Shown in pieces: positions 16,910 to 26,840 of a stretch of DNA of 64,000 nt. Under the pieces are notes generated by a model that was given only the letters and a program-made list of their open reading frames with translations, had not been told where the DNA came from and searched no databases. The DNA is taken from the NCBI GenBank assembly GCA_900543035.1, contig UQPV01000005.1:11071-75070 (forward strand), read 5' to 3'. The position numbers and the translations under genes are program-made. This DNA is from an uncultured Solobacterium sp. (GTDB taxonomy: Bacteria; Bacillota_I; Bacilli_A; Erysipelotrichales; Erysipelotrichaceae). Position 1 is the first letter of the stretch. Each line of letters opens with the position of its first letter.

Positions 16910-17570
16910 AGCGGTAGCCCACGCCGCGCAGCGTGACGATCATCGAGCTGTATTCCTGCAGGCTCTTGCGAAGCAGCTTGATGTGCGTATCCAGCGTGCG
17001 GTCATCCCCGTAAAAATCATAGCCCCATACGTCTCGGATCAACTGTTCCCTGGTCAGCGCGATCCCTTCATTTTCGATCATGTAAAACAGCAGAGTATAT
17101 TCTTTCGGCGACATTTCCACTTCCTTGTTGTGGATGAACACCTTGCGGGCGCTGAGATCCACCTTGAGATCCTTGTATTCATACATCCTGCGCTTGCTCT
17201 TGCCCCCGCCCTGATAACGCTTCAGGATCGCGGCCACGCGCATCATCAGCTCCCTGCAGGAGAAGGGCTTGACCACATAGTCGTCCACGCCGACCTCAAA
17301 GCCATGGATGCGGTCATATTCCTCCCCGCGCGCCGACAGCATGATCACCGGCGTATCGCTGAATTCATGGATCTTCTTGACGGCGCTGAATCCGTCCAGA
17401 TTCGGCATCATGATATCCATGATGATGCAGTCGTAGCTCATGCTTTCACACTTCTCCACCGCATCCATGCCATCCACGGCCTCAAACACCTCATATCCCT
17501 CAAACTCGGCGAATTTCCGGATCATCCTGCGGATATTCACTTCGTCGTCCACTACCAGAATCTTAGCCAT
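16893..17570 (-). CDS. OmpR/PhoB-type response regulator
   Basis: A 225-residue regulator with a receiver domain (Asp52 in IIMDIMMPNLDG, Lys in VVKPFSCREL) and a winged-helix DNA-binding domain (about 125-225; VWGYDFYGDDRTLDTHIKLLRKSL). AGGTGA lies 7 bases before the ATG. The gene starts 30 bases after the sigma-factor gene. A TATAAT overlaps the sigma stop codon and might give a separate transcript, but no -35 is visible, so one operon is more likely. Confidence 0.92.
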   Translation of the reverse strand: MAKILVVDDEVNIRRMIRKFAEFEGYEVFEAVDGMDAVEKCESMSYDCIIMDIMMPNLDGFSAVKKIHEFSDTPVIMLSARGEEYDRIHGFEVGVDDYVVKPFSCRELMMRVAAILKRYQGGGKSKRRMYEYKDLKVDLSARKVFIHNKEVEMSPKEYTLLFYMIENEGIALTREQLIRDVWGYDFYGDDRTLDTHIKLLRKSLQEYSSMIVTLRGVGYRFEKKD

Positions 17571-17600
17571 TGCGCGATCACCTGCCTTATATATTTTTTA

Positions 17601-18155
17601 TTATACCGTATCATCTCCTTTTCTTTGTGATATTTTTTTGAAGTTTTTTCCTTCCGGTGAAGTCCAGTCTGCATCAAACTCTTTCCTCAGCTGACGCAGC
17701 GCGCGGTAAAACCTGCTCTTGACCGTATTGGGGGAAAGCGAAAGCGCCTTTCCCAGCGCGGTGAAGCTGACGTTCTCCACCGCCTTCTGATAGACGATGA
17801 ACGCATCCTGCGCAGAAAGGCGGCGCAGATAGAGCTCTGTCAGCTGATAATGATCGGATACGGAAGGCTCCTGCACGCTCTGCAAGGAAAGATCGCGGCG
17901 GACACGGCGGTATTCGCTGCAGCAGACATTGGCGCAGATCCTGCGCGCCCACACGGGGAAGCTGCCGGCGCTGCGCAGCTGCGGCAGCTTTTCAAAGATG
18001 CGCATCATCGTCTCGCTCACGCATTCATCTGCGATGAACTCATCCTTCAGGATGGCGCAGGCCTGGGCCATCAATGCCGGGCGGATCTCCGCCATCAGCC
18101 GGCCGAACGCCTCCCGATCGCCCTTGCGCGCCTCGATCACCACATTGACATCCAT
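17601..18155 (-). CDS. ECF-type RNA polymerase sigma factor
   Basis: A 184-residue sigma-70 family factor made of region 2 (about 10-90; DECVSETMMRIFEKL, FPVWARRICANVC) and region 4 (about 108-165; SFTALGKALSLSPNTVKSRFYRALRQLRKEF). Region 3 is absent, as in ECF factors. A very strong site AGGAGGTGA precedes the ATG. No anti-sigma gene is next to it; instead a two-component pair follows, so it may be controlled by, or work with, that pair. Confidence 0.85.
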   Translation of the reverse strand: MDVNVVIEARKGDREAFGRLMAEIRPALMAQACAILKDEFIADECVSETMMRIFEKLPQLRSAGSFPVWARRICANVCCSEYRRVRRDLSLQSVQEPSVSDHYQLTELYLRRLSAQDAFIVYQKAVENVSFTALGKALSLSPNTVKSRFYRALRQLRKEFDADWTSPEGKNFKKISQRKGDDTV

Positions 18156-18203
18156 CTCTTCACCTCCTCGCCTCTCTTCTACGTCAGCGAGGAAAAGAGC
18201 ACT

Positions 18204-18227
18204 GAAAAAGCCCCGTCATCCGACGGG
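18204..18227 (-). terminator. Terminator after the CoA-disulfide reductase gene
   Basis: CCCGTC/GACGGG stem with 4-base loop, then GCTTTTT on the minus strand. Confidence 0.85.
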
Positions 18228-18233
18228 ACCTGC

Positions 18234-19934
18234 TCAGTCAAAACAATAGGCGGTGACGATCGGCGTCCTTCCCTCGTGCTGGTCACGGAAATGCTCATAC
18301 AGGCAGATGCCCAGGAAGGAGCCGCTGATGTTGAACACATTGCGGTATCCATTGCCTTGCAGGCAGCGCAGCGCGTAATAGCTGCGCTGGGAAGAACGGC
18401 AGTGCAGATAGACCGGCCGATCAGAAGGGATCTCCGCCATCCGCTCCCGCAGCTGAGAAAGCGGGATGTTCTTTGCCGAACGCAGATGCCCGCGCGCATA
18501 TTCTCCTGGTTCGCGGACATCGATGATGCACGCGCCGCTTTCCGCTAATGCGCGCACGTCCTGGACATGCACCTGACGCACTTCGCCGTAAAGCACGTTC
18601 AGCGCGACCAGCGCCGCCTGATTCACGACATCCTTGGCGGTCGAATACTGCGGCGCATAACACAGCTCCAGCTCCTTGAGGTCTTCCAGCGACGCATGCA
18701 TGGTGATCATGGCGGCGATGACGTTGATGCGTTTGTCACACTCTCCTCTGCCGATGGCCTGCGCGCCGAGGATCCGGCCGGTAGGCACCTCGAAGAGCAG
18801 CTTGAATGCCATATAGTGGCACTCAGGCATCAGCGACACTTTGTCATTGGGAAAGATCAGCACGCTGTCACAGGGGATGCCAGCCGCTTTCGCCGCTTTT
18901 TCGCTGAGTCCGCTCACGGCCGCATTCTGATCGAACACGCGGATGCAGGATGAGCCGATGAAGCCATGCTCACTGTGCTGTCTGCCGCAGATGTGATCGG
19001 CGGCAGCACGGGCCTGCCGCTGTGCCGGTCCGGCCAGCGCAAGGCGCCCCGGATGATGTGTCAAGGCATTGAAGCGCTCTGCCACATCGCCGATGGCATA
19101 GATCTCCGGATCGCTGGTCTGCGCATTATGATCCACCCGGATGCCGCCGCTTTCCCCGATCTGCAATCCGGCCTGCACGGCCAATGCGGTATCCGGCTGC
19201 ACGCCGACGGCCATGATGACCAGATCGCATGGGATGCGCAGCGTCTGCCCGTCACGCACCGCAACGATGCCGTCCTCTTCGATCGCCTGCACGCGCGTGC
19301 GCAGATGCAGCTGCACGCCATGATCATCCAGCTCCTTGTGCAGGATCTGCGCCATCTCTTCATCAAAAGGCGCCAGGACCTGATCCGTCCCTTCGATCAG
19401 GGTCACATCCTTGCCTGCCTTGCGGGCGTTTTCCGCGGTCTCGATGCCGATGAAGCCGCCGCCGACGATGCCGATCCGCGTAACGGCGGGATCATCGAAG
19501 GCACGGCGGATCTTCACGATATCGCCGACATTGCGGATGACGTGCACATTGCTTCGGCCGATGCCCTGGATGCTGCGCGGCAGCACTGGCTTAGCGCCCG
19601 TGGCCAGGATCAGCCGGTCATAGCTTTCCTCAGATTCCTCCTCGCTGATCAGGCTGCGGACACGGACGGTCTTCCGTCCGCGGTCGATGCTGATCACCTG
19701 GGTGTTGGTCCGTACATCGACCGCATGACGGGTGCGGAAGCTTTCCGGTGTCATCATCACCAGAGAATCACTGTCGGCCACGACGCCGCTGAGATGATAA
19801 GGCAGACTGCAGTTGGAAAACGACACATGCGCGCCTTGTTCAAACACGATGATCTCCGCATGTTCGTCCAGTCTGCGCAGTCTGGCTGCGGCCGATGCGC
19901 CGGCAGCCACACCGCCTACGATCACGATCTTCAT
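18234..19934 (-). CDS. CoA-disulfide reductase with C-terminal rhodanese domain
   Basis: A 566-residue FAD/NAD(P)H flavoprotein. The N-terminal FAD fingerprint is VIVGGVAAGASAAARLRRL. The active-site Cys42 lies in SFSNCSLPYHLSG, the signature of CoA-disulfide reductases, and the second nucleotide site is GIVGGGFIGIETAEN. The dimerisation domain ends near residue 450 and a rhodanese domain follows (about 465-550) with catalytic Cys in LHCRSSQRSY. Fused forms like this reduce CoA disulfides, CoA persulfides or polysulfide. The second of two close ATGs (19934) has the better spacing to AGGAGG. Confidence 0.9.
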   Translation of the reverse strand: MKIVIVGGVAAGASAAARLRRLDEHAEIIVFEQGAHVSFSNCSLPYHLSGVVADSDSLVMMTPESFRTRHAVDVRTNTQVISIDRGRKTVRVRSLISEEESEESYDRLILATGAKPVLPRSIQGIGRSNVHVIRNVGDIVKIRRAFDDPAVTRIGIVGGGFIGIETAENARKAGKDVTLIEGTDQVLAPFDEEMAQILHKELDDHGVQLHLRTRVQAIEEDGIVAVRDGQTLRIPCDLVIMAVGVQPDTALAVQAGLQIGESGGIRVDHNAQTSDPEIYAIGDVAERFNALTHHPGRLALAGPAQRQARAAADHICGRQHSEHGFIGSSCIRVFDQNAAVSGLSEKAAKAAGIPCDSVLIFPNDKVSLMPECHYMAFKLLFEVPTGRILGAQAIGRGECDKRINVIAAMITMHASLEDLKELELCYAPQYSTAKDVVNQAALVALNVLYGEVRQVHVQDVRALAESGACIIDVREPGEYARGHLRSAKNIPLSQLRERMAEIPSDRPVYLHCRSSQRSYYALRCLQGNGYRNVFNISGSFLGICLYEHFRDQHEGRTPIVTAYCFD

Positions 19935-19974
19935 CTTCATTCCTCCTGCCTGCTCTGCAGGCCTTCATGCTTTC

Positions 19975-20003
19975 ATTATATGATCCTCGCGCGCCTGCGT
20001 AAA
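19975..20003 (-). promoter_or_regulatory. Promoter of the CoA-disulfide reductase gene
   Basis: -35 TTTACG (20003..19998), 17-base spacer, -10 TATAAT (19980..19975), about 40 bases before the start codon. Confidence 0.55.
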
Positions 20004-20032
20004 GCGTCCTGCCTGATCAGCACAGATACGAT

Positions 20033-20063
20033 AAAAAAACTGCAGGAACAGCTGCTCCTGCAG
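20033..20063 (-). terminator. Terminator after rsmI
   Basis: CTGCAGGA/TCCTGCAG stem with 8-base loop and a seven-T run on the minus strand. Confidence 0.9.
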
Positions 20064-20075
20064 AATGGCGTATGT

Positions 20076-20933
20076 TTAGTTCAGGCCATGATACTGACGA
20101 TATACCTCATTCTTGGACAGACCATGTTCGCGGGCGACCTTACGGATCGCCTCATTGGTGGTCATGCCTTCATTGATGCAGCGGCGGATGTGCTCCTTGA
20201 TCAGCGGCATCGCCTGGGTAAGATCAGGTTCCTTTTCTTCCTGATATCCGGCCATGACGACGACCATCTCACCTTTGAGCGAATCGCACATGTCGAGCAC
20301 TTCGCTGATCCTGCCGCGGATAAATTCCTCGTGCTTCTTGGTCAGCTCGCGTGCTAAGCACATCTCCCGATCGCCCAGGACGTCCAGGCAGTTCTGCAGC
20401 ATCTTGGCGATGCGGTGCGGCGCTTCATAGAAGATGAGGGTCATCGGGTATTCTTTTAGGCTGAGCAGCTGGCGGATCCGCTGTTTTTCCCCACTGTCCA
20501 GAAAGCCGTAGAACAAGAACGGCTGCGGAGAAAGGCCGGAAGCGACCAGCGCATCCAGCGCCGCGCTGCTGCCGGAGATCGGAACGGCAGGATAACCGGC
20601 GTCGATGACCTCGCTGACCAGCTGTGCGCCCGGATCGCTGATCAGCGGATAGCCGGCGTCGCTGACGATCGCCACGCTCTTTCCTTCTTCCAGCAGGTGC
20701 AGGATGCCTTTGCTGCTCTGCGCCTCATTGAATTTATGATGCGCGATCATATGGGTGGAGATGCCGAAATGCGCCAGCAGCTTCTGGGTGTTTCTCGTGT
20801 CTTCCGCCGCGATGACATCCACTTCCTCCAGGACCGCTCTCGCCCTGGGGGTCAGCTCCTGCAGATTGCCGATCGGCGTCGCGACGATGTACAGCGCCGG
20901 CTGCTGCGTCTCAAAGCTCTTCTGTCTGTTCAT
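20076..20933 (-). CDS. rsmI: 16S rRNA 2'-O-ribose C1402 methyltransferase RsmI
   Basis: A 285-residue SAM-dependent methyltransferase of the tetrapyrrole-methylase fold. Seen: ALYIVATPIGNLQELTPRA at the N-terminus, AAEDTRNTQKLL, SDAGYPLISDPG, PISGSSAALDALVASG and the FYEAPHRI motif. It methylates the ribose of C1402 in the decoding centre. It starts 2 bases after the ricT stop and ends the tmk-holB-ricT-rsmI operon. Confidence 0.95.
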   Translation of the reverse strand: MNRQKSFETQQPALYIVATPIGNLQELTPRARAVLEEVDVIAAEDTRNTQKLLAHFGISTHMIAHHKFNEAQSSKGILHLLEEGKSVAIVSDAGYPLISDPGAQLVSEVIDAGYPAVPISGSSAALDALVASGLSPQPFLFYGFLDSGEKQRIRQLLSLKEYPMTLIFYEAPHRIAKMLQNCLDVLGDREMCLARELTKKHEEFIRGRISEVLDMCDSLKGEMVVVMAGYQEEKEPDLTQAMPLIKEHIRRCINEGMTTNEAIRKVAREHGLSKNEVYRQYHGLN

Positions 20934-20935
20934 GG

Positions 20936-21898
20936 CTATCTGTCCGAAAAGTCGATGTCTGGCCAGAGCTCCTTGAAATCGAGGAACTGGACATCTTCCC
21001 TGTTTTCGATCTTCGCCTGCTGCAGCAGGACGTTCATGCTGGTCACACGGTATTTCTTCCCTTTGTATTCGATCTGTGCGTTGAGCTTCGGCAGTCCCTG
21101 ACGCATCTTCTTATACTGGGCGTCTTCATACTTCAGACAGCACATCAGCTTTCCGCACTGCCCGCTGAGCTTCTGGATGTTCAATGCCAGCAGCTGATTC
21201 TTGGCCATGTTGATGGACACCACGTCAAAGTCATTCAGGAAACGTGAGCAGCAGGTCTCCATGCCGCACATGCCCAGGCCGCCGATGATCTTGGATTTGT
21301 TGCGCGGTCCCACCTGGCGCAGCTCGATGCGGCAGCGGAACCGGCTGGCCAGCTCTTTGAGCAGCTCGCGGAAGTCCACTCGCTCATCGGCCACATAGAT
21401 GAAGATGACCTTGCTGCAGTCCAGCGTATATTCCGCCTCGATCAAGTGCATGTCCAATCCGAGCATCCGGATGCATTCATCGCAGATCTTCAGCGCGCGC
21501 TTTGCTTTTTCCACATTTCCCTTTTCCCGCTCGATGTCGCGCGGGGTGGCCTTGCGCAGCACCGGCTTGATCTCCAAGCCGTTTTTCTGCACGAGGAAGG
21601 GCTCGCAGTCCTTCACGATCGTGCCCAGCTCCTGACCGCGTACGGTCTCGACGACCACGCGGTCGCCGCTCTTCAGATCATCTCCGTCATACCCGAATGA
21701 GTATACTTTCTTTGATTCCTTGAAGCAGACGAAGGCCAGGCTCTGGTATGTCCGCGGCGCGGCCTCGCTGCGTTCTCCTTTTCGCTCTGTCCCGCGGCGC
21801 TCTCCTGTGCGTGCCGCAGGGCGGCGTTCTCCTCTATCTTTATCCCGCGTCCGCTCGTTCTTCTTCTGCGCGGCGCGGTCTTTGTTTTCCTGTTTCAT
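20936..21898 (-). CDS. ricT: PSP1-domain protein RicT (YaaT)
   Basis: A 320-residue member of the RicT/YaaT (PSP1) family. In B. subtilis, RicT with RicA and RicF forms an Fe-S complex that tunes RNase Y and sporulation phosphorelay activity. The Cys-rich core is clear: MCGMETCCSRF and LSGQCGKLMCCLKYE. Residues 1-50 are a very basic, low-complexity extension (KNERTRDKDRGERR) beyond the usual family start. The ATG overlaps the holB stop (ATGA). The RicA and RicF genes are not in this window. Confidence 0.9.
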   Translation of the reverse strand: MKQENKDRAAQKKNERTRDKDRGERRPAARTGERRGTERKGERSEAAPRTYQSLAFVCFKESKKVYSFGYDGDDLKSGDRVVVETVRGQELGTIVKDCEPFLVQKNGLEIKPVLRKATPRDIEREKGNVEKAKRALKICDECIRMLGLDMHLIEAEYTLDCSKVIFIYVADERVDFRELLKELASRFRCRIELRQVGPRNKSKIIGGLGMCGMETCCSRFLNDFDVVSINMAKNQLLALNIQKLSGQCGKLMCCLKYEDAQYKKMRQGLPKLNAQIEYKGKKYRVTSMNVLLQQAKIENREDVQFLDFKELWPDIDFSDR

Positions 21899-22893
21899 GA
21901 TCTCACCTCTTTCAGTTCGTACATCATCTGATCAGCCAGCAGCTGCAGGTTCACCGGACGGCGCAGGGCGTCCTTGGCCTTCAGCACGATCTGCATCATA
22001 GCGATCAGCTGTTCCATTGACCAGCACCTGCTTTCCCACAGCTTGACATAGCGGCTGTCTTGGCAGCCGATCTGTTCTCGTCCGCAGTCTTTCAGATAAA
22101 TGATCATCAGCTCAAGCAGCCAGCGAAACGATGTCTTGTTGGCTTTTTTGTTCTTGGAGGGATATCCCTCGGTCTGCAAGAACAGCACTGCGTCCTCCTT
22201 GGTGCGCACAAACCGCTCCATCAGCGCAAAGAAGACATAGCGGGCATGCTGGTAATCTTCGTTTTCGCTGATCTCCTGCATCGTGTGGGGATGACAGCGC
22301 AGACGGGAGAGGAAGTAGACGTCCATCTCATCACCATCCCCCTCTTCCATGCCCAGCCGCAGACATTCGTTCTGGTTCAGCGGATGGAAGGGGATGCACT
22401 GACAGCGGGAGACGATGGTCGCCAGCAGCAGCTCTGGCTGATCGCTGATCAAGACCGCGATGATGCCTGGCTGTGGTTCCTCCAGAAACTTCAGCAGCGA
22501 ATTGAGCGCATCTGCCGTGGCGTTCTCCGCATGATCCATGATGTAGATCCGATACGGGCTCGTCTCCAGCGATGTCCGGCTGAAGTTTTCCTGCAAACGC
22601 AGGATATCCGCTTTCTTGATGGATGTCTCGCTGCCGTCGATGTAGCTGAGATCGGCATATTCCAACGCAGCCACGCGGCGGCAGGTATCACACTGTCCGC
22701 AGGCAATGCCTTCTTCCGCATGCGGGCAGAACACGCTCTGGGCAAACAGCAGCGCCATTTCTTTCTTCGCCGTGCCGGCGGGTCCTTGAAACAAATAGGC
22801 ATGCGCAAATGTCTGCCGGGCCAGGGCGTTGCTCAGGGTCTTCCAGGCGATCGGCTGCTGGCGGGCGAGCAGCGTCTGCTCAGCGGTGCGCAT
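21895..22893 (-). CDS. holB: DNA polymerase III delta-prime subunit
   Basis: A 332-residue clamp-loader subunit. The degenerate P-loop region GPAGTAKKEMAL lacks the normal GKT/S, as expected for the non-hydrolysing delta-prime. A four-Cys zinc site follows (CPHAEEGIACGQCDTC). AENATADALNSLLKFLEEP and SRCQCIPFHPL are typical clamp-loader segments. It overlaps tmk by 14 bases and ricT by 4. With dnaX in the same window, it supplies part of the clamp loader. Confidence 0.9.
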   Translation of the reverse strand: MRTAEQTLLARQQPIAWKTLSNALARQTFAHAYLFQGPAGTAKKEMALLFAQSVFCPHAEEGIACGQCDTCRRVAALEYADLSYIDGSETSIKKADILRLQENFSRTSLETSPYRIYIMDHAENATADALNSLLKFLEEPQPGIIAVLISDQPELLLATIVSRCQCIPFHPLNQNECLRLGMEEGDGDEMDVYFLSRLRCHPHTMQEISENEDYQHARYVFFALMERFVRTKEDAVLFLQTEGYPSKNKKANKTSFRWLLELMIIYLKDCGREQIGCQDSRYVKLWESRCWSMEQLIAMMQIVLKAKDALRRPVNLQLLADQMMYELKEVRS

Positions 22894-23512
22894 CCACGAT
22901 CTCCATGACCGCTGCCATGGCCGCCTTCAGCACCGTGTCGATGTCCTGATCGGCGTCGATGACATGCATCCGATCCGCATATCGTTCTCTGACCAGCGCG
23001 TATCCTTCACGCACGCGCCGGTGAAAATCCAGGCTTTCCTGATCCATGCGGTCCAATGCGCCGCGCTGTGCCAGCCGCTGTCTGGATACCGATTCGCTCA
23101 CTTCAAGAAAGATGGTCGCATCCGGCATCAGCCCCTCTGTCGCAAACTGATTCATCTGCTCGATCTCCTCCATGCCGATCTGCCTGCCCATGCCCTGATA
23201 GGCGAGGGAACTGTCGATGAACCGGTCACAAAGCACGATCTTGCCCTGATCCAGCGCCGGGATCACCCGTTCCACCAGATGCTGGCGGCGGCTCGCCGCA
23301 TAAAGCAGCGCTTCGGTGCGCGCGTCCATCGCGACGTTGGCCGGATCCAGGATGATGTGCCGGATCTGCTCGGCGATGTCGATGCCGCCCGGTTCCCTGG
23401 TCAGGATGCAGGGACAGCCCTTTTGCAAGAGCTCTTGATAGACCAGCTCGCTGATGGTGGTCTTCCCGCATCCGTCATTTCCTTCAAAGGTGATAAACAA
23501 TCCCCTGCTCAC
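22880..23512 (-). CDS. tmk: Thymidylate kinase
   Basis: A 210-residue dTMP kinase: P-loop FEGNDGCGKTT, LTREPGG, and the DR motif CDRFIDSSLAYQG. The start is a GTG at 23512 with AAAGGA 9 bases upstream; the frame remains open upstream but without a ribosome site. An extended -10 (TGG before TACAAT) lies close upstream. It heads the tmk-holB-ricT-rsmI operon, an order kept across Bacillota, though yaaQ, yaaR and yabA are missing here. Confidence 0.93.
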   Translation of the reverse strand: MSRGLFITFEGNDGCGKTTISELVYQELLQKGCPCILTREPGGIDIAEQIRHIILDPANVAMDARTEALLYAASRRQHLVERVIPALDQGKIVLCDRFIDSSLAYQGMGRQIGMEEIEQMNQFATEGLMPDATIFLEVSESVSRQRLAQRGALDRMDQESLDFHRRVREGYALVRERYADRMHVIDADQDIDTVLKAAMAAVMEIVDAHR

Positions 23513-23756
23513 AGTGTCACATCCTTTAATCGTTACGTTGCTATTGTACCATAAAATCGCACACATCTCACCTGATTCCGCTTTCCCCTGACCGCCGCTC
23601 ATGCGCAAATCTGAACCGGCGGCGTCCTCATGGCCTTTTCCAGCCTCAATTTCATGACAGCAGGCCCCCAAGATCAAGATTGCACGATTCATACGCTGTG
23701 ACTGGTATTTTGGCAGAGAATCCGATATCATAGAGAGATGAAAGAAGGCATGAGGA

Positions 23757-24425
23757 ATGAATCTGGAAAAACTGAATGAGATCCGCTCGGAGCTTCCGCC
23801 GCATGTGACGCTGGTCGCCGTCAGTAAGACGCGGACAAAGGCAGAGGTCGATGAAGCCTATGCGGCCGGATGCACGGTCTTCGGCGAGAACAAGGTCCAG
23901 GAGATCGCCGCAAAATATGATGAACGCTATCACTGGCACATGATCGGCCATCTGCAGCGAAACAAAGTAAAGCAGGTGCTGCCGCTGGTCGACATGATCG
24001 AAAGCCTGGACAACCTGCCCTTAGCCAAGGAGATCGAGAAGCAGGCGGCCAAGATCGACAAGGTCATCCCGGTGCTGGTGGAGATCAACATCTCCATGGA
24101 GCCAAACAAGACCGGCATCCCGGCCGGCGACTGTCTCTCGTTTGTCAAGACATGCCGGGAGCAGTTCCCGCACATCGATATCCAAGGCCTGATGTGCGTC
24201 GGCCCCAACACGGATGATCAAGCTGCGATCGAGGAATGCTTTGAGCAGGTGCATCAGCTGTATCTGCAGCTGCAGGAAGAATATGGCAGCGAACAGATCC
24301 GCTGGCTCTCCATGGGCATGAGCGCAGACTGGAAGCTGGCTCTCGCACATGGCTCCAACATGGTGCGCATCGGCTCTTCCATCTTTGGACCGCGGGATTA
24401 CTCACCAAAAGAGATCAAAGAATGA
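23757..24425 (+). CDS. yggS: PLP homeostasis protein YggS/YlmE
   Basis: A 222-residue PLP-binding protein of the YggS/PROSC family, which buffers pyridoxal phosphate and affects amino-acid pools. PLP Lys is in LVAVSKTRT near residue 24. Other hallmarks are VFGENKVQEI, WHMIGHLQRNK, GLMCVGP and LSMGMSADW. AGAAGG lies 8 bases before the ATG. It usually sits near division genes (ylmE-ylmF-ylmG), but here it stands alone. The 244 bases before it hold only the tmk promoter and nothing else I recognise. Confidence 0.93.
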   Translation: MNLEKLNEIRSELPPHVTLVAVSKTRTKAEVDEAYAAGCTVFGENKVQEIAAKYDERYHWHMIGHLQRNKVKQVLPLVDMIESLDNLPLAKEIEKQAAKIDKVIPVLVEINISMEPNKTGIPAGDCLSFVKTCREQFPHIDIQGLMCVGPNTDDQAAIEECFEQVHQLYLQLQEEYGSEQIRWLSMGMSADWKLALAHGSNMVRIGSSIFGPRDYSPKEIKE

Positions 24426-24471
24426 AAACAGACGGCAGGTGTTTTTTGACATCCATGCCGTCTGTTTTCAT
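24422..24471. terminator. Shared inverted repeat containing both stop codons (yggS / glycosyltransferase)
   Basis: A perfect 16-bp inverted repeat (24422-24437 and 24456-24471) surrounds an 18-base loop. The TGA of each convergent gene is the same part of each arm. T-rich ends make it a two-way terminator. Confidence 0.75.
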
Positions 24472-25514
24472 GAGAACCATTTTTGATTTTGTATGATCAA
24501 AGGATGATCCGGGTGAATATGCCGGGCCTGTGCAAACCAGGCCTTAGCCAAAGAGCGCTGGTCCCGGTAATAATAAAGGATCGCCAGCTCCAAGCTGGGG
24601 ATGAAACAGTGATCATCCTCTTGTTCAAAACCGCCGCGCCGTGTGCAGTGCAGTGACTGCCTGAACCAGTATTCCGCCTCTTCATCCCGGCGGTCATGCA
24701 GGAACCAGAACCCGAGCGCATTGCAGAGGCGGGCACTCGGCGGGGCATAGAGGAAGCTGCGCACATAGGCTGAAAACGCTTCTTCGCGCCGGTTCATCTG
24801 AAGCAGGCAGCCGCCCAGATCCAGACAGGCCTGGATCTGGTCTTCGACCCAGCCATGTCCTTGCAGAAAGGCTTCATATTCTGCCGCGGCTTCCTCATAC
24901 TGCGCATGCTGATACAGCTCTCGGGCGTAATAAAAGCGATCCCGGGGAGAAAAGCGTTCTCCCTCCGCCTTCATCTTCCGGAATATCCGCAGATTGCGCT
25001 GCGGATCGTTGACTTGCATCTTGCGGTGCCGAATGACGATGTCGGAGTGCATGATCTTTCCTGAAGGCTCGACGCTCTCATGCACCCTTCCCTTCCACAG
25101 AAAATGATCCTTCCGCCTGAGCAGACGCTCCCGCTCGAACACCACAGGCGCTTCATGTTCTTCATGCTGCATCTCATAACGCATCATGACGACGGAAACA
25201 GACTCATCCATCGTATCCTTCAGCTGCTTCAGCTTTTCCTGGTCTTCCTCGCTGATGACATCATCTGCGTCCAGCCAGAACTGATAATCACAGGATGCCT
25301 TGGAAAAGGCAAAGTTTCTGGCTGCCGCAAAATCATCCTGCCAGGGAAAAGAAAATACCTTCGCTCCCATCTCTTCGCATATGGATACGGTCTGGTCCCT
25401 CGATCCGGTATCTGCCACGATGATCTCATCCGCAAACACGCGCACACAAGCAAGACAACGCCTGATCACGGCTTCCTCATCTTTGACGATCATGCAGACA
25501 CTGACTGTAGCCAT
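24468..25514 (-). CDS. Family 2 glycosyltransferase with C-terminal TPR-like region
   Basis: A 348-residue soluble enzyme. The GT-A domain (about 1-210) opens with SVCMIVKDEEAVIRRCL, has ADTGSRDQT and the metal-binding DxD in WLDADD, and resembles the SunS/SgtA group that glycosylates proteins. Residues about 215-340 are helical repeats of TPR type. GGAGGGG precedes the ATG. It starts 36 bases after a collagen-like spore-surface protein. In Clostridioides difficile a glycosyltransferase (SgtA) beside bclA3 modifies that collagen protein, so the same pairing is likely here. Confidence 0.85.
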   Translation of the reverse strand: MATVSVCMIVKDEEAVIRRCLACVRVFADEIIVADTGSRDQTVSICEEMGAKVFSFPWQDDFAAARNFAFSKASCDYQFWLDADDVISEEDQEKLKQLKDTMDESVSVVMMRYEMQHEEHEAPVVFERERLLRRKDHFLWKGRVHESVEPSGKIMHSDIVIRHRKMQVNDPQRNLRIFRKMKAEGERFSPRDRFYYARELYQHAQYEEAAAEYEAFLQGHGWVEDQIQACLDLGGCLLQMNRREEAFSAYVRSFLYAPPSARLCNALGFWFLHDRRDEEAEYWFRQSLHCTRRGGFEQEDDHCFIPSLELAILYYYRDQRSLAKAWFAQARHIHPDHPLIIQNQKWFS

Positions 25515-25533
25515 TCGTCCCCTCCTTATGTAA

Positions 25534-25550
25534 GACCACCGGGATGGTGG

Positions 25551-25552
<2 letters not shown>
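25534..25552 (-). other. Hairpin between collagen-like gene and glycosyltransferase gene
   Basis: GACCACC/GGTGGTC stem with 5-base loop begins in the collagen gene stop codon. No T-run follows, so it more likely protects or separates the two mRNA parts than ends transcription. Confidence 0.55.
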
Positions 25553-26792
<1,240 letters not shown>

Positions 26793-26805
26793 TGGGCATG
26801 CGCCG

Positions 26806-26831
26806 AAAAAAAGCAGTCCGTCATAGACTGC
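26806..26831 (-). terminator. Terminator after the MATE gene
   Basis: GCAGTC/GACTGC stem, 7-base loop, seven T on the minus strand. Confidence 0.88.
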
Positions 26832-26840
26832 AATGATCGA

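Noticed and set aside
18966..20357. A 463-codon plus-strand open frame
   Set aside because: Antisense to the CoA-disulfide reductase and rsmI genes and crosses the terminator and promoter between them.
23513..23731. N-terminal extension of thymidylate kinase by 73 codons
   Set aside because: The extension crosses a probable promoter and has no ribosome site; the GTG at 23512 has one and fits the family start.
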